Source: Sphingomonas chungangi
Lineage (GTDB): Bacteria; Pseudomonadota; Alphaproteobacteria; Sphingomonadales; Sphingomonadaceae
NCBI RefSeq assembly: GCF_013778325.1
Contig: NZ_JACEIB010000003.1
Span: 372,001-436,000, forward strand
Length of the DNA stretch: 64,000 bases
Direction: 5' to 3'
The notes under the pieces were generated by a model. The model had not been told where the DNA came from, searched no databases, and saw only the letters and a program-made list of their open reading frames with translations. Made by a program: the position numbers and the translations under genes. Shown here in pieces: positions 33,859-41,996 of the stretch (the first letter of the stretch is position 1; every line of letters begins with the position of its first letter).

Positions 33859-34938
33859 ATGATGAGCGAGGAAGCCGGCGCCCGGGCGCTGTTCGACAAG
33901 TTCGGCACCTATATCCTGCCCGGCCGGGTCAACGATCCCCGCCGTGGCATCGAAGAGGCGATCGAGGCCGAGCGCATCGGCCTCGGCTGCGTGTGGATAT
34001 CCGAACGCTATGCCCTGAAGGAGCCGGCCGTGCTCGCGGGTGCGGTCAGCGAGGCGACCTCCAAGATCCGCATCACCGGCACCTTCTATGCGACCATGCG
34101 TCACCCGCTTGTCACCGCCAGCGTCGCCAACATGATGCAGGCGATGAGCGGCGATCGCTTCCGTCTGATGTTCGCGCGCGCCGTGCCGGCCTACATGAAG
34201 ATGCTGGGCGCCCCCGCGGTGACGATGGAGCGGCTGGCCGACGCCATCTCGATCATCCGCCGGTTGTGGGCGGGCGAGACGGTGAACTACGAGGGCATCC
34301 TCGGCAAATTCCCGGCGATCAAGCTGACCGACAAGCATGATGGGTCGACGCCGCCGATCATCTTCACCGCGATCGGCCCTAAGTCCCTAGAATTTGCCGG
34401 CACGCATTGCGACGGCGTTCTGCTGCACCCGTTCGTATCACCCGACGGCGTACGCAACAGCACCAGGATCGTGCGCGATGCCGCCGAAAAGGCCGGCCGA
34501 GACCCGATGTCGGTGCGGATCTATCACAATATCATCGTCGCGCCCGATCTCCCGCCGGAAGAGGAGGCCGCGGTCGTGCGCGGCCGCGCGATCACTTATT
34601 TCGAGCTGCCCGGCTTCGGCGACATGATCGTCGACATCAACGGCTGGGACAAGGCGGTGCTGGATCAGATCCGCGCGCACCCGCAGATCGCCTCGCTCAA
34701 CGGCAAGCCGGCGGACCAGGCCTATACCCGTCAGGAACTGGTCGAAGTCGGCAAAATACTCCCGCAGAAGTGGATCGACGAAGGCGCCGCCGTCGGCACC
34801 GCCGCGCAATGCGCCGACCAGCTCATGACCTATCTCGACGCCGGTGCCGACGAAATCCTGCTGCACGGATCCTCCCCCAAGGACATGGGTCCGCTGGTCG
34901 GCGAGCTCAAACGCGCCCTGGCGGCGAAGGGTCTCTGA
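33859..34938 (+). CDS. LLM-class (luciferase-like) flavin oxidoreductase
   Basis: A 359-residue TIM-barrel protein of the bacterial luciferase-like family: FGTYILPGRVNDPRRGIEEAIEAERIG, IRITGTFYATMRHPLVTA and MMQAMSGDRFRLMFARA. Close relatives are often labelled F420-dependent from actinobacterial homologues. No F420 genes are seen here, and FMNH2 from a flavin reductase is more likely in this host. It may act as a Baeyer-Villiger-like or hydroxylating monooxygenase. An ATG at 33862 is the alternative start. Confidence 0.85.
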   Translation: MMSEEAGARALFDKFGTYILPGRVNDPRRGIEEAIEAERIGLGCVWISERYALKEPAVLAGAVSEATSKIRITGTFYATMRHPLVTASVANMMQAMSGDRFRLMFARAVPAYMKMLGAPAVTMERLADAISIIRRLWAGETVNYEGILGKFPAIKLTDKHDGSTPPIIFTAIGPKSLEFAGTHCDGVLLHPFVSPDGVRNSTRIVRDAAEKAGRDPMSVRIYHNIIVAPDLPPEEEAAVVRGRAITYFELPGFGDMIVDINGWDKAVLDQIRAHPQIASLNGKPADQAYTRQELVEVGKILPQKWIDEGAAVGTAAQCADQLMTYLDAGADEILLHGSSPKDMGPLVGELKRALAAKGL

Positions 34939-35041
34939 TTCGGGACTCTGCCGTTGCTTGACCAGCGGTGGCGGGTCATAAATAAACGCTGTTGATAAAG
35001 AGCCGGGCGAAGGATCGGCCGAGCGATGGAGAGGATGCTGC

Positions 35042-36244
35042 ATGGCGGATGCTGAAACGGCGGAGCCGTCGACGGCGCTCGACGCCGACGCGCTGATCGC
35101 GGAGGCGAGGGCGAATACCGCGCTCGACGATTTCGGCGCGGATCGAAGTTTCCTGACCGGCTATCGCAAGCTGGTGGAAGCCGTGGAGGCGATGGACCCG
35201 CCGCCACAACTGCGGGCGTCCGCGCATCACCGCATTCTCGCGCTGCTCGAAACGCGGCTGCGTTTCGCCGAGGACGATCGCCTTCATCCCGAGATCGCGC
35301 GGCAGGATGTCGGGGTTCCGCTGGTCGTCTGCGGCCTGCCCCGCACGGGCACGACGATCACCTACGATCTGCTCTGCCTCGATCCCGCCGCGCGCGCGCC
35401 GACCGAATGGGAATGGTACGTTCCTTGGCCCGCACCGGAGATCGCGACCTTCGACAGCGATCCGCGGATCGCGCAGGTGCAGGCGATCTACGAGAATTGG
35501 CTGAAACACGCGCCGCAGCTCGCCGACATCCAGCGGATGGATTGCACGCAGCCGGGCGAGTGCAATCACGGCATGATGTATCATTTCGCCAGCAGCAATT
35601 TCCCGGCCGAGTTCGGTGTTCCCGATTTCGCCAAATGGCTGCGGGAGACGGTGGCCGAGGGGCAGTATGTCAGTCACAAGCGGCTGCTCCAGCAATTCCA
35701 GTGGAAAGGCCCGAAGGGTCGCTGGACCCTGAAATCGCCGCAGCATCTGTTCGATCTGCCGGGGCTGGTCGAGGCGTATCCCGGCGCCATGCTGGTGTGG
35801 ACGCATCGTGATCCGGTGCTCACGCTCTCGTCGCTTTCCAGCATGATCGCCGGCTTCCTTGCTGCTTTCGGAGCGGACAAGGACAAGACGGCGATAGGGC
35901 GCGGCGTTTTCGACATGTGGAGCGCCGGGCTTGCGCGCGGCACGCGGGCGCGGCTCGACCATCCGGACATCGAGAGCCGCATCATCGACCTCGGCCATGC
36001 GGAGATCGTCGCCGATCCGGTGGGAGCGATCGAGCGCATCTACGATCGCTTCGGCCTGGCTTTCACCGACGAGCATCGCGCGCGGATCGTCCGCTTCCGC
36101 TCGGAGAGCGCCAGCGCCGGCCGGCTCGGTCGTCATAAGCACAGCCCCGCCGAATATGGCATCGACCCCGACGAGGTCCACGAACGCCTGGCCGATTATT
36201 ACGAGCGCTTCGGCCATTTCCTGACGCCCGCCCAAAAGGATTGA
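35042..36244 (+). CDS. Sulfotransferase family protein
   Basis: A 400-residue PAPS-sulfotransferase-fold protein: CGLPRTGTTITYDLL (97-111) as 5'-phosphosulfate loop and MLVWTHRDPVLTLSSLSSM as 3'-phosphate segment. It also carries WTLKSPQHLFDLPGL, typical of the Sulfotransfer_3 family. It differs from the one at 18706 but is likewise in one operon with a DUF1214 gene (37022) via an SDR. GAGAGGATGC precedes the start. A possible promoter (TTGACC, then CATAAATAAAC) lies in the 103-nt gap upstream. Confidence 0.85.
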   Translation: MADAETAEPSTALDADALIAEARANTALDDFGADRSFLTGYRKLVEAVEAMDPPPQLRASAHHRILALLETRLRFAEDDRLHPEIARQDVGVPLVVCGLPRTGTTITYDLLCLDPAARAPTEWEWYVPWPAPEIATFDSDPRIAQVQAIYENWLKHAPQLADIQRMDCTQPGECNHGMMYHFASSNFPAEFGVPDFAKWLRETVAEGQYVSHKRLLQQFQWKGPKGRWTLKSPQHLFDLPGLVEAYPGAMLVWTHRDPVLTLSSLSSMIAGFLAAFGADKDKTAIGRGVFDMWSAGLARGTRARLDHPDIESRIIDLGHAEIVADPVGAIERIYDRFGLAFTDEHRARIVRFRSESASAGRLGRHKHSPAEYGIDPDEVHERLADYYERFGHFLTPAQKD

Positions 36245-36248
36245 CGGC

Positions 36249-37025
36249 ATGAGCGCACTTGACCGCTTCCGGCTCGACGGTCGCACTGCGATCCTGACCG
36301 GCGTCGGCCCGGGCGTTGGCGAGCATGTCGCCAAGGCCTACGCCGAGCTCGGCGCAAACGTCGTCATCTCGGCACGCTCGCAGGACAAGCTCGATCGCAT
36401 CGCTGCCGAGATCAACGCACTCGACGGCGGCCGGGCCCGCGCGGTGGCGGTCGACGCGGGCGAGAGGACGGCCCTGCAAAGGCTCGTCGATGCCGCGCAC
36501 GAACATTTCGGGCCGATCCACATCGTCTTTAACAATGCTGCCGCCGGTGTCGTCTATGCGAGGGACGGCGGCCTGTGGGCGAACACCGACGACGTGTGGA
36601 AGACCGCGCTCGACGTCAACCTGATGGCCACCTGGCGGCTGGCGGAGATGACCACGGACGACATGCAGGCCCACGGCAAGGGCAGCATCATCTCGGTGCA
36701 AAGCTGCGGAGGTTTCACGCCGATCCCGCCTGCGGTGGCCTATGGCGTGAGCAAGGCGGCGCTCGCGTTCCTCACCCGCTCGCTCGCCAAGGCCCTGGCG
36801 CCGCACACCCGCGTCAATGCGCTGTGCGTCGGTTCGATGAGTCCGGACGGGCAGGAGGCCGAGATTCACAAGGGCCTTGGCCTCGCCGAGCGCAATGCGA
36901 TCAAGCGCTTCGGCGCGGCCGATGAGGCGGTTGGCGCCGCGATCCTGCTGGCGGGCGACGGATCGAGCTACACGACCGGCAGCACCGTGTTCACCGAGGG
37001 CGGGCGCGTGGGGACGATCTCGTGA
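36249..37025 (+). CDS. Short-chain dehydrogenase/reductase
   Basis: A 258-residue SDR: TGVGPGVG (17-24), NNAA (95-98), Ser152, Tyr165 and Lys169 (YGVSK). ISARS after the second strand suggests NADP(H). It starts 4 nt after the sulfotransferase stop and overlaps the next gene (GTGA, 37022-37025), so all three are coupled. Confidence 0.88.
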   Translation: MSALDRFRLDGRTAILTGVGPGVGEHVAKAYAELGANVVISARSQDKLDRIAAEINALDGGRARAVAVDAGERTALQRLVDAAHEHFGPIHIVFNNAAAGVVYARDGGLWANTDDVWKTALDVNLMATWRLAEMTTDDMQAHGKGSIISVQSCGGFTPIPPAVAYGVSKAALAFLTRSLAKALAPHTRVNALCVGSMSPDGQEAEIHKGLGLAERNAIKRFGAADEAVGAAILLAGDGSSYTTGSTVFTEGGRVGTIS

Positions 37026-38287
37026 CCGCGAACCCGCTCTGGACCGACGATCAGGCGGCGGCCGAGAAACTCGCCCTGCGACTGATCAAGCGCGAGGACG
37101 TGCGCGCGGCGCGCGAAACGGCGCGGCGCGCGATGCTCGAAGACCCGCTCGCCGCAACGCTCGACGGCATCGCCGGCCTCGATCGCTCGCTCGACCAGTG
37201 GGTTCTGGGGCTGGTCATGCGGGAGGCCAACGGCGACACGATCGATCCCAGGGTTGTGTGGAACATCAGCAACGCGCCGCGTGACTGGTACGGCCATGTC
37301 TATCTCGGTGCCGCAGTGGCGATCGACAATCCCGACAATTTCAACCGCGAGATCCCGATCGACGGTGACGGGACGTATGAGATCACGATTCGTTTTTCGG
37401 CCGATCCACCGCAATTCAGCATCGTCTGCGAGGTCGAGCCCGAACATCATGCCGGGCTGGGTCGCAACCTGGGGGCCTACACCCTCCAGCAGTTGACCGA
37501 GGGCTCGGCGCCGGGAGAGCCTGTGATCATAACCGTCGGGCCGGGCGAGGGCGGTCGCTTCCACCTGAAGACCGAGCCCGGAGCGCGTATCCAGGTCTAT
37601 ACCCGTGACAGCCAGCGCGATTGGGACCAAGTGCCCGCGGAGGTTTCGGTGCGCCGCCTCGATCCGCCGACAGACCACACCCCGCGAACGGAGGACGAGA
37701 TCGCCGCAACGGTGGTTGCCGACATGCCCGCATGGGTGACGTTCTGGAGCCATTTCAAGGACGATTTACTCGGTCCGCCTCCCTTCAACAGCTTCGCCGG
37801 GCCGAACGGGCGCGACGGGGGTTGGGGCTATCTTGCCGGCGGTCGATTCCGGCTCGCGGCGGACGAAGCGCTGATCGTCACCACCGATCCGGCCGGCTCC
37901 TATTACACGGGCTTCCAGATTTCGGATCCCTGGACCGTCTCGCCGGACCCGATGGTACGGCTGGTGAGCCTCAACACGAGCCAGGTCGAGCCGAATCCGG
38001 ACGGGACGCTGACCTTCGCGCTCGCCGCCGTCGATCCGGGCCTCGCCAACTGGATCGATACGACCAACCTGGCCGAGGGCTGGATGCTGATCCGCTGGCA
38101 AGGCGTGCCGGCCTCCGCCGATCCCGCGCGTTTTCTGCGAGAAACGCGTGTCGTGGCACTCGACCGCATCGAGGCGGACGTTCACGCCGCCGTCCCGCGC
38201 ATCGATATCGCGGGCCGACGACGACAGCTTGCGCGGCGCGCCCGATCGCACGGTACGCGGACGCGCGCCGGCCAATGGTTGCCATAG
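37022..38287 (+). CDS. DUF1214-like protein
   Basis: A 421-residue divergent DUF1214 member: SYYTGFQISDPW, SLNTSQVEPNPDGTLTFALAAVDPGLANWIDT and GWMLIRWQG match the block in the proteins at 19851 and 32145. The N-terminal region contains ANGDTIDPRVVWNISNAPRDW. The C-terminal 30 residues are Arg-rich (RRRQLARRARSHGTRTR). GTG start at 37022 overlapping the SDR stop. Role unknown; third copy in the window. Confidence 0.75.
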   Translation: MTANPLWTDDQAAAEKLALRLIKREDVRAARETARRAMLEDPLAATLDGIAGLDRSLDQWVLGLVMREANGDTIDPRVVWNISNAPRDWYGHVYLGAAVAIDNPDNFNREIPIDGDGTYEITIRFSADPPQFSIVCEVEPEHHAGLGRNLGAYTLQQLTEGSAPGEPVIITVGPGEGGRFHLKTEPGARIQVYTRDSQRDWDQVPAEVSVRRLDPPTDHTPRTEDEIAATVVADMPAWVTFWSHFKDDLLGPPPFNSFAGPNGRDGGWGYLAGGRFRLAADEALIVTTDPAGSYYTGFQISDPWTVSPDPMVRLVSLNTSQVEPNPDGTLTFALAAVDPGLANWIDTTNLAEGWMLIRWQGVPASADPARFLRETRVVALDRIEADVHAAVPRIDIAGRRRQLARRARSHGTRTRAGQWLP

Positions 38288-38312
38288 GGGTTCGATCGGG
38301 GGAGGAACGACG

Positions 38313-38852
38313 ATGCAGCCCAAAGGAACCGTGCTCGAACTGTGCCAAGTCGTCGACGACATCGACGCGGCGCTGGATCACTGGACACGGACCATCGGGG
38401 CAGGACCGTTCTTCGTGTTCGACGTGCCGGTTCTGCCTGGGCAGATATATCGTGGACGACCCACCGAAGTCTCGATGCGCGTCGCCTTCGGCTTCACCGG
38501 CGGGCTGCTGATCGAGCTGCTCCAGCAGACCAACGATACGCCATCGGTCTTCACAGAGATGCTCGAGGCGCGAGGTCGTGGCTATCATCATGTCATGCTG
38601 CGCGTGCCTTACGACGAGGGCGTCGAGCGCCTGTCCGGTCAGGGCCACGAGATCGCGTTCAGCGGCCGGATGCCGAGCGGAGAACGATTCTGCCTCTTTG
38701 ATACGCGCTCGTCCGACGGCAGCTACGTGGAGCTGATGGAGATTTCGCCAGCGATGGAGGATTCGCTGGGTCGAATGCACCGCGCGCATCTTTCATGGGA
38801 CGGGGCGACCGATCCGGTGCGCGGAATGGATCGCCTCGGCGAAATCACCTGA
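38313..38852 (+). CDS. VOC/glyoxalase-fold protein
   Basis: A 179-residue vicinal-oxygen-chelate protein: ELCQVVDDIDAALDHWTRTIGAGPFF, then GYHHVMLRV and YVELMEIS. Candidate metal ligands (His in YHHV and Glu in YVELME) suggest an epimerase, isomerase or dioxygenase-type role such as methylmalonyl-CoA epimerase-like chemistry; not decidable. ATG 38313 follows GGGGGAGGA. Last gene of the plus-strand run, converging with TetR 2 nt away. Confidence 0.82.
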   Translation: MQPKGTVLELCQVVDDIDAALDHWTRTIGAGPFFVFDVPVLPGQIYRGRPTEVSMRVAFGFTGGLLIELLQQTNDTPSVFTEMLEARGRGYHHVMLRVPYDEGVERLSGQGHEIAFSGRMPSGERFCLFDTRSSDGSYVELMEISPAMEDSLGRMHRAHLSWDGATDPVRGMDRLGEIT

Positions 38853-38854
38853 TG

Positions 38855-39481
38855 TCAGCCCGGGCAGGCGATCGATTCGAGCTCGATTGCCTGGATCAGC
38901 ATGTCCGTGCCGCGTCCGAACGCCATCTCCGCCCGTGCGCGCGCAATCGCCATGTCGCGCTCGTCGGATGGCAGGCTCTCCGCGACCACGACACTACCGA
39001 GCACGATCACCGAGAACAGGACCAGTATTTCTTCCTGGCGATGCCTATCGAGCCCCGCCTCCTCGAGCGCGCCGAAGATCGCTGTCCGCACACGAAGGGC
39101 GTTGGGCTGCCCGAGGCGGTTGGCGCTGCGCGACAGGATGAACGCAGCGGAACCAGGATAGTCGCGATAGGCACTTTGGACTGCGGCGGCGATATTGCGA
39201 AGCCTTGTCCGCCAGTCCGTGGCGCTGAGGTCGGGCATGCGATCCCGCAGGATTTCGTCGGTCAGCAGCGCGAGCATGTCCTCCTTGTCGCGGACATGGT
39301 TGTAGATCAGTCGCGGCGACACACAGAGCGCCAGCGCGACCGAACGGATGTTCAGCGCATCGATTCCGCCGCTTCGCGCCATGTCCAGCAAGACGCGCAC
39401 GAGACGATCCCGATCGAGCGCGGGGCCTTCGGACGACGGGCGCCGACCGCGAGGGCGCGCGACGAAGGTGGCTTGGCTCAC
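38855..39481 (-). CDS. TetR-family transcriptional regulator
   Basis: A 208-residue TetR protein: N-terminal HTH with LNIRSVALALCVSPRLIYNHVRDKEDMLALL, then a ligand-binding helical domain. GTG start at 39481. Site S12 lies only 8 nt from the start, so the repressor and the dyad-binding protein may compete or cooperate at the divergent promoter shared with the SnoaL gene at 39555. Confidence 0.87.
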   Translation of the reverse strand: MSQATFVARPRGRRPSSEGPALDRDRLVRVLLDMARSGGIDALNIRSVALALCVSPRLIYNHVRDKEDMLALLTDEILRDRMPDLSATDWRTRLRNIAAAVQSAYRDYPGSAAFILSRSANRLGQPNALRVRTAIFGALEEAGLDRHRQEEILVLFSVIVLGSVVVAESLPSDERDMAIARARAEMAFGRGTDMLIQAIELESIACPG

Positions 39482-39489
39482 AAGCCGAT

Positions 39490-39505
39490 CTTAACGTCGG
39501 GCAGG
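39490..39505. promoter_or_regulatory. CCTRYC-N4-GRYAGG site S12 (TetR/SnoaL divergent promoter)
   Basis: CTTAACGTCGGGCAGG has two mismatches on the left and an exact right half. It lies 49 nt upstream of the SnoaL start (39555). It is a weaker member of the set. Confidence 0.5.
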
Positions 39506-39554
39506 CGGCTTTTCCAGCAAGCGCTTTACGAGGCTAGGCGACAGGGAGAGCGGC

Positions 39555-40001
39555 ATGACTGATGACGGGATCGTAAATGGAGGGCAGGAGCTGGCCGATC
39601 GCAATCGGGCGACCATCCTGCGGCTCATGCGCGCGATGGACGTCTGCGACGCCGATACGATCAGGGAGATCATCGCGCCGACCGCGACGTGGTGGGTGCT
39701 CGGCGTCGGCGTGCTCGACCGCGAAAACGTGATTCAGCAGCTGCAGCACCTGCTGGGCGATGCCCAGGTTGCGGAAACGCACATCATCGGCACCACCGCC
39801 GAAGACGATCGCGTCGCCGTCGAGGCGCACGGCAACTTCGTGTTCGCGGACGGCCGAGCCTACCGGAACCACTATCACCATCTGTACACATTGACGGCCG
39901 ACCGGGTCGTCGCCGTCCGCGAATATCTGGATCTGCGTGAGACCGAACGGGCGTTCGGCCCGATTGGCGGCCGACGGATCGCTGCACCACGTCAAAATTA
40001 A
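39555..40001 (+). CDS. SnoaL-like protein
   Basis: A 148-residue NTF2-fold protein: NRATILRLMRAMDVCDADTIREIIAPTATWWVLG, then VAVEAHGNFVFADGRAYRNHYHHLYTL, typical of the SnoaL-like limonene-epoxide-hydrolase-related group. Its TAA stop abuts the palindrome at 40002-40017. Function unassigned. Confidence 0.84.
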   Translation: MTDDGIVNGGQELADRNRATILRLMRAMDVCDADTIREIIAPTATWWVLGVGVLDRENVIQQLQHLLGDAQVAETHIIGTTAEDDRVAVEAHGNFVFADGRAYRNHYHHLYTLTADRVVAVREYLDLRETERAFGPIGGRRIAAPRQN

Positions 40002-40017
40002 ATATTCTATAGAATAT
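40002..40017. promoter_or_regulatory. Perfect 16-bp palindrome, probable GntR operator
   Basis: ATATTCTATAGAATAT is a perfect palindrome in an otherwise GC-rich region. It lies 49 nt before the GntR ATG at 40067 (4 nt before the alternative GTG at 40022) and overlaps a possible -10 box TATACT (40015-40020). This placement fits autorepression by the GntR protein. Confidence 0.6.
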
Positions 40018-40066
40018 ACTTGTGAAAAGCAGAGTTCTGCTCCATGGGCCGCAGATGGGGGGATGG

Positions 40067-40774
40067 ATGTTGGACCAGATCGGCGATGGTGAGTTTGCTG
40101 GATGGGGTGCATCTCCCCTGACGTTGAGACAGGCCGTCATCGAGCGTCTGCGCGATGCCATCATTCTCGGTATGCTGAAGCCGGGTGAGCTTTTGCGTGA
40201 CACCGCGCTGGCAAACCGGCTGGGCGTGAGCGCGACGCCGATCCGCGAGGCGCTCGGCGATCTGGCGGCCGAAGGGCTGATCGAGATCGAAGCCCGCCGT
40301 CTGAAGCGGGTCACGCCGATCGACAGCAAGGCGATGGCGGACCTGTTCCTCGTCCAGGGAGAGCTTTGGCGATTGGGATACGTCTGGGGAATGCCCAAGG
40401 TAGGGCGGGCCGGACAGTCCGAGCTCGAAGCGGCGATCAGCCACTATCGCGTCGCGCTTTCCAAAGACGACGCTCTGGGCGCGATCCGGGCGGGGCACGC
40501 CTTCCATACCGTGTTCATCACCGCGTCCGGCAATGGCGAGCTGCTGCGCTCGACGCTCGATCGCCGCTCCCTGATCGCGCGGTTCATTCTGCTTCATGGG
40601 CGCGAGACGCTCTCCGAGAACGGGCTGCAATTGCATGAAGCCATGCTCGGCGCCTTCCGCGAAGGCGCCTATCCCGAGGTGCTTTCCCATCTCGACCGGC
40701 TGACAAGGCGACTGTTCCAGCTCGCCACGGCTGCCGGAAGCACCGCCAAGCCCCAATCAAAGAAAGTGGCCTGA
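40067..40774 (+). CDS. GntR-family (FCD) transcriptional regulator
   Basis: A 235-residue GntR/FadR-type regulator: winged helix with LRQAVIERLRDAIILGMLKPGELLRDTALANRLGVSATPIREALGDLAAEGLI, then an all-helical FCD-like ligand domain (GHAFHTVFITASGN). ATG 40067 is preferred because GGGGGGATGG precedes it; GTG 40022 would start almost inside the palindrome. It overlaps the acyl-CoA dehydrogenase start by one base (TGATG), so it likely controls its own operon in response to an acyl-CoA or acid. Confidence 0.88.
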   Translation: MLDQIGDGEFAGWGASPLTLRQAVIERLRDAIILGMLKPGELLRDTALANRLGVSATPIREALGDLAAEGLIEIEARRLKRVTPIDSKAMADLFLVQGELWRLGYVWGMPKVGRAGQSELEAAISHYRVALSKDDALGAIRAGHAFHTVFITASGNGELLRSTLDRRSLIARFILLHGRETLSENGLQLHEAMLGAFREGAYPEVLSHLDRLTRRLFQLATAAGSTAKPQSKKVA

Positions 40775-41937
40775 TGGATTTCGAGCTCCCGGAAGAATAT
40801 CGCGCGTTCCAGGATATGGTCCGCCGGTGGATCGACAAGGAAGTCCCCAAGGAGTGGGCGCGATCCTTAGAGAAGGACGAGCACAATTACCCGTTCGCCT
40901 TGTGGGACAAGTTCACTGAAGCCGGCTTCCACGGGATCGGTATCTCCGAGGACTATGACGGTCAGGGCGGCGACGTCGTCATGCAGATGCTGCTCGCCCG
41001 CGAGCTGGCGCGCTCGCTCGGCGGCCTCGCCTGGATCTGGGGCATCACCTCGTTCGCCGGTTCCAAGTCGATTGGCCTCTATGGCTCGCCGGAACAGAAG
41101 CGGGAATATCTGCCGCTGATCGCCACCGGCCGGCTCAAGGCCGCGATCGCCTTCACCGAGCCGGCTGGCGGCACCGATCTGCTCGGTGCGATGGCGACGA
41201 CCGCGGAGAAGATTTCCGGCGGATGGAAGCTGAACGGCGAGAAGATCTGGAGCTCGTCGGCGCATGTCGCCGACTATCTCCTCGTCATCGCGCGCAGCGA
41301 CAGGAATGCCGAAAAGAAGCATCAGGGCCTCACCCTGTTCTGGGTTCCGACCAAGACCGCCGGCATCACGATCACGCCACTCGCCAAGCTCGGCATGCGC
41401 TCCATGGGCTCGTGCTCGATTCATTTCGACGACGCTTTCGTGCCTGACGAAGCTGTGTTGGGTGAACCGCACAAGGCCTGGTACATGCTGCTTCCGACAC
41501 TCAACAATGAGCGCATCATGGTCGGCGCCTTCTGCCTCGGGGTCATCGACGGCGTGCTCGAGGACGCGCTCGACTATATGAAGCAGCGCAAGGCCTTCGG
41601 CGGCATCATCGGTCGTTTCCAGATCTTGCAGCATTACGTCGCCGACATCGCGACGATGCAGAAGACGACGGAGCTGATGCTGCATTATTGCGCCGACAAG
41701 CAGAGCCGTGGCGAGAATGTCGGGCAAGAGGCGAACATGCTCAAGCTGATGGCTTCCGAAAACGCGAACGCCGCTGCCGATCTGGGCATCCAGATCCTCG
41801 GCGGCATGGGCTATTCCGCCGAGACCGACATGCAGCGCTACTGGCGCGACTCCCGGCTGTGGCGGATCGGGCCGATCACCAACGAGATGGTGCGTAACGG
41901 CATTGCAGAGAGCTTGGGCCTGCCCCGTTCCTTCTAA
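40774..41937 (+). CDS. Acyl-CoA dehydrogenase, isovaleryl/long-chain-type active site
   Basis: A 387-residue acyl-CoA dehydrogenase with FAD-binding AFTEPAGGTD and GEKIWSSSAH. At the place of the medium-chain catalytic Glu (YEGT) it has IGPIT, so Pro367 aligns with that Glu. A Glu246 in LNNERIMVGA matches the alternative catalytic Glu of isovaleryl-CoA and long-chain acyl-CoA dehydrogenases (the LDLERL position). Such enzymes act on branched or long chains. It is coupled to the GntR gene and followed by a P450, so acid activation and oxidation may be coregulated. Confidence 0.9.
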   Translation: MDFELPEEYRAFQDMVRRWIDKEVPKEWARSLEKDEHNYPFALWDKFTEAGFHGIGISEDYDGQGGDVVMQMLLARELARSLGGLAWIWGITSFAGSKSIGLYGSPEQKREYLPLIATGRLKAAIAFTEPAGGTDLLGAMATTAEKISGGWKLNGEKIWSSSAHVADYLLVIARSDRNAEKKHQGLTLFWVPTKTAGITITPLAKLGMRSMGSCSIHFDDAFVPDEAVLGEPHKAWYMLLPTLNNERIMVGAFCLGVIDGVLEDALDYMKQRKAFGGIIGRFQILQHYVADIATMQKTTELMLHYCADKQSRGENVGQEANMLKLMASENANAAADLGIQILGGMGYSAETDMQRYWRDSRLWRIGPITNEMVRNGIAESLGLPRSF

Positions 41938-41944
41938 AGATAGG
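41929..41944. promoter_or_regulatory. CCTRYC-N4-GRYAGG site S13 (P450 promoter)
   Basis: TCCTTCTAAAGATAGG has a poor left half and an exact right half. It overlaps the acyl-CoA dehydrogenase stop codon and lies 52 nt upstream of the P450 start at 41997. A weaker member of the set. Confidence 0.45.
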
Positions 41945-41996
41945 TGCGCGCGCAGGAGTATCGCGGGAGTCCCGAACGATTAGCGGAGAGATGCCG

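Noticed and set aside
33859-34938. F420-dependence of the two luciferase-like proteins.
   Set aside because: The label comes from actinobacterial relatives; no F420 biosynthesis gene is visible and a flavin reductase gene is present at 14087.
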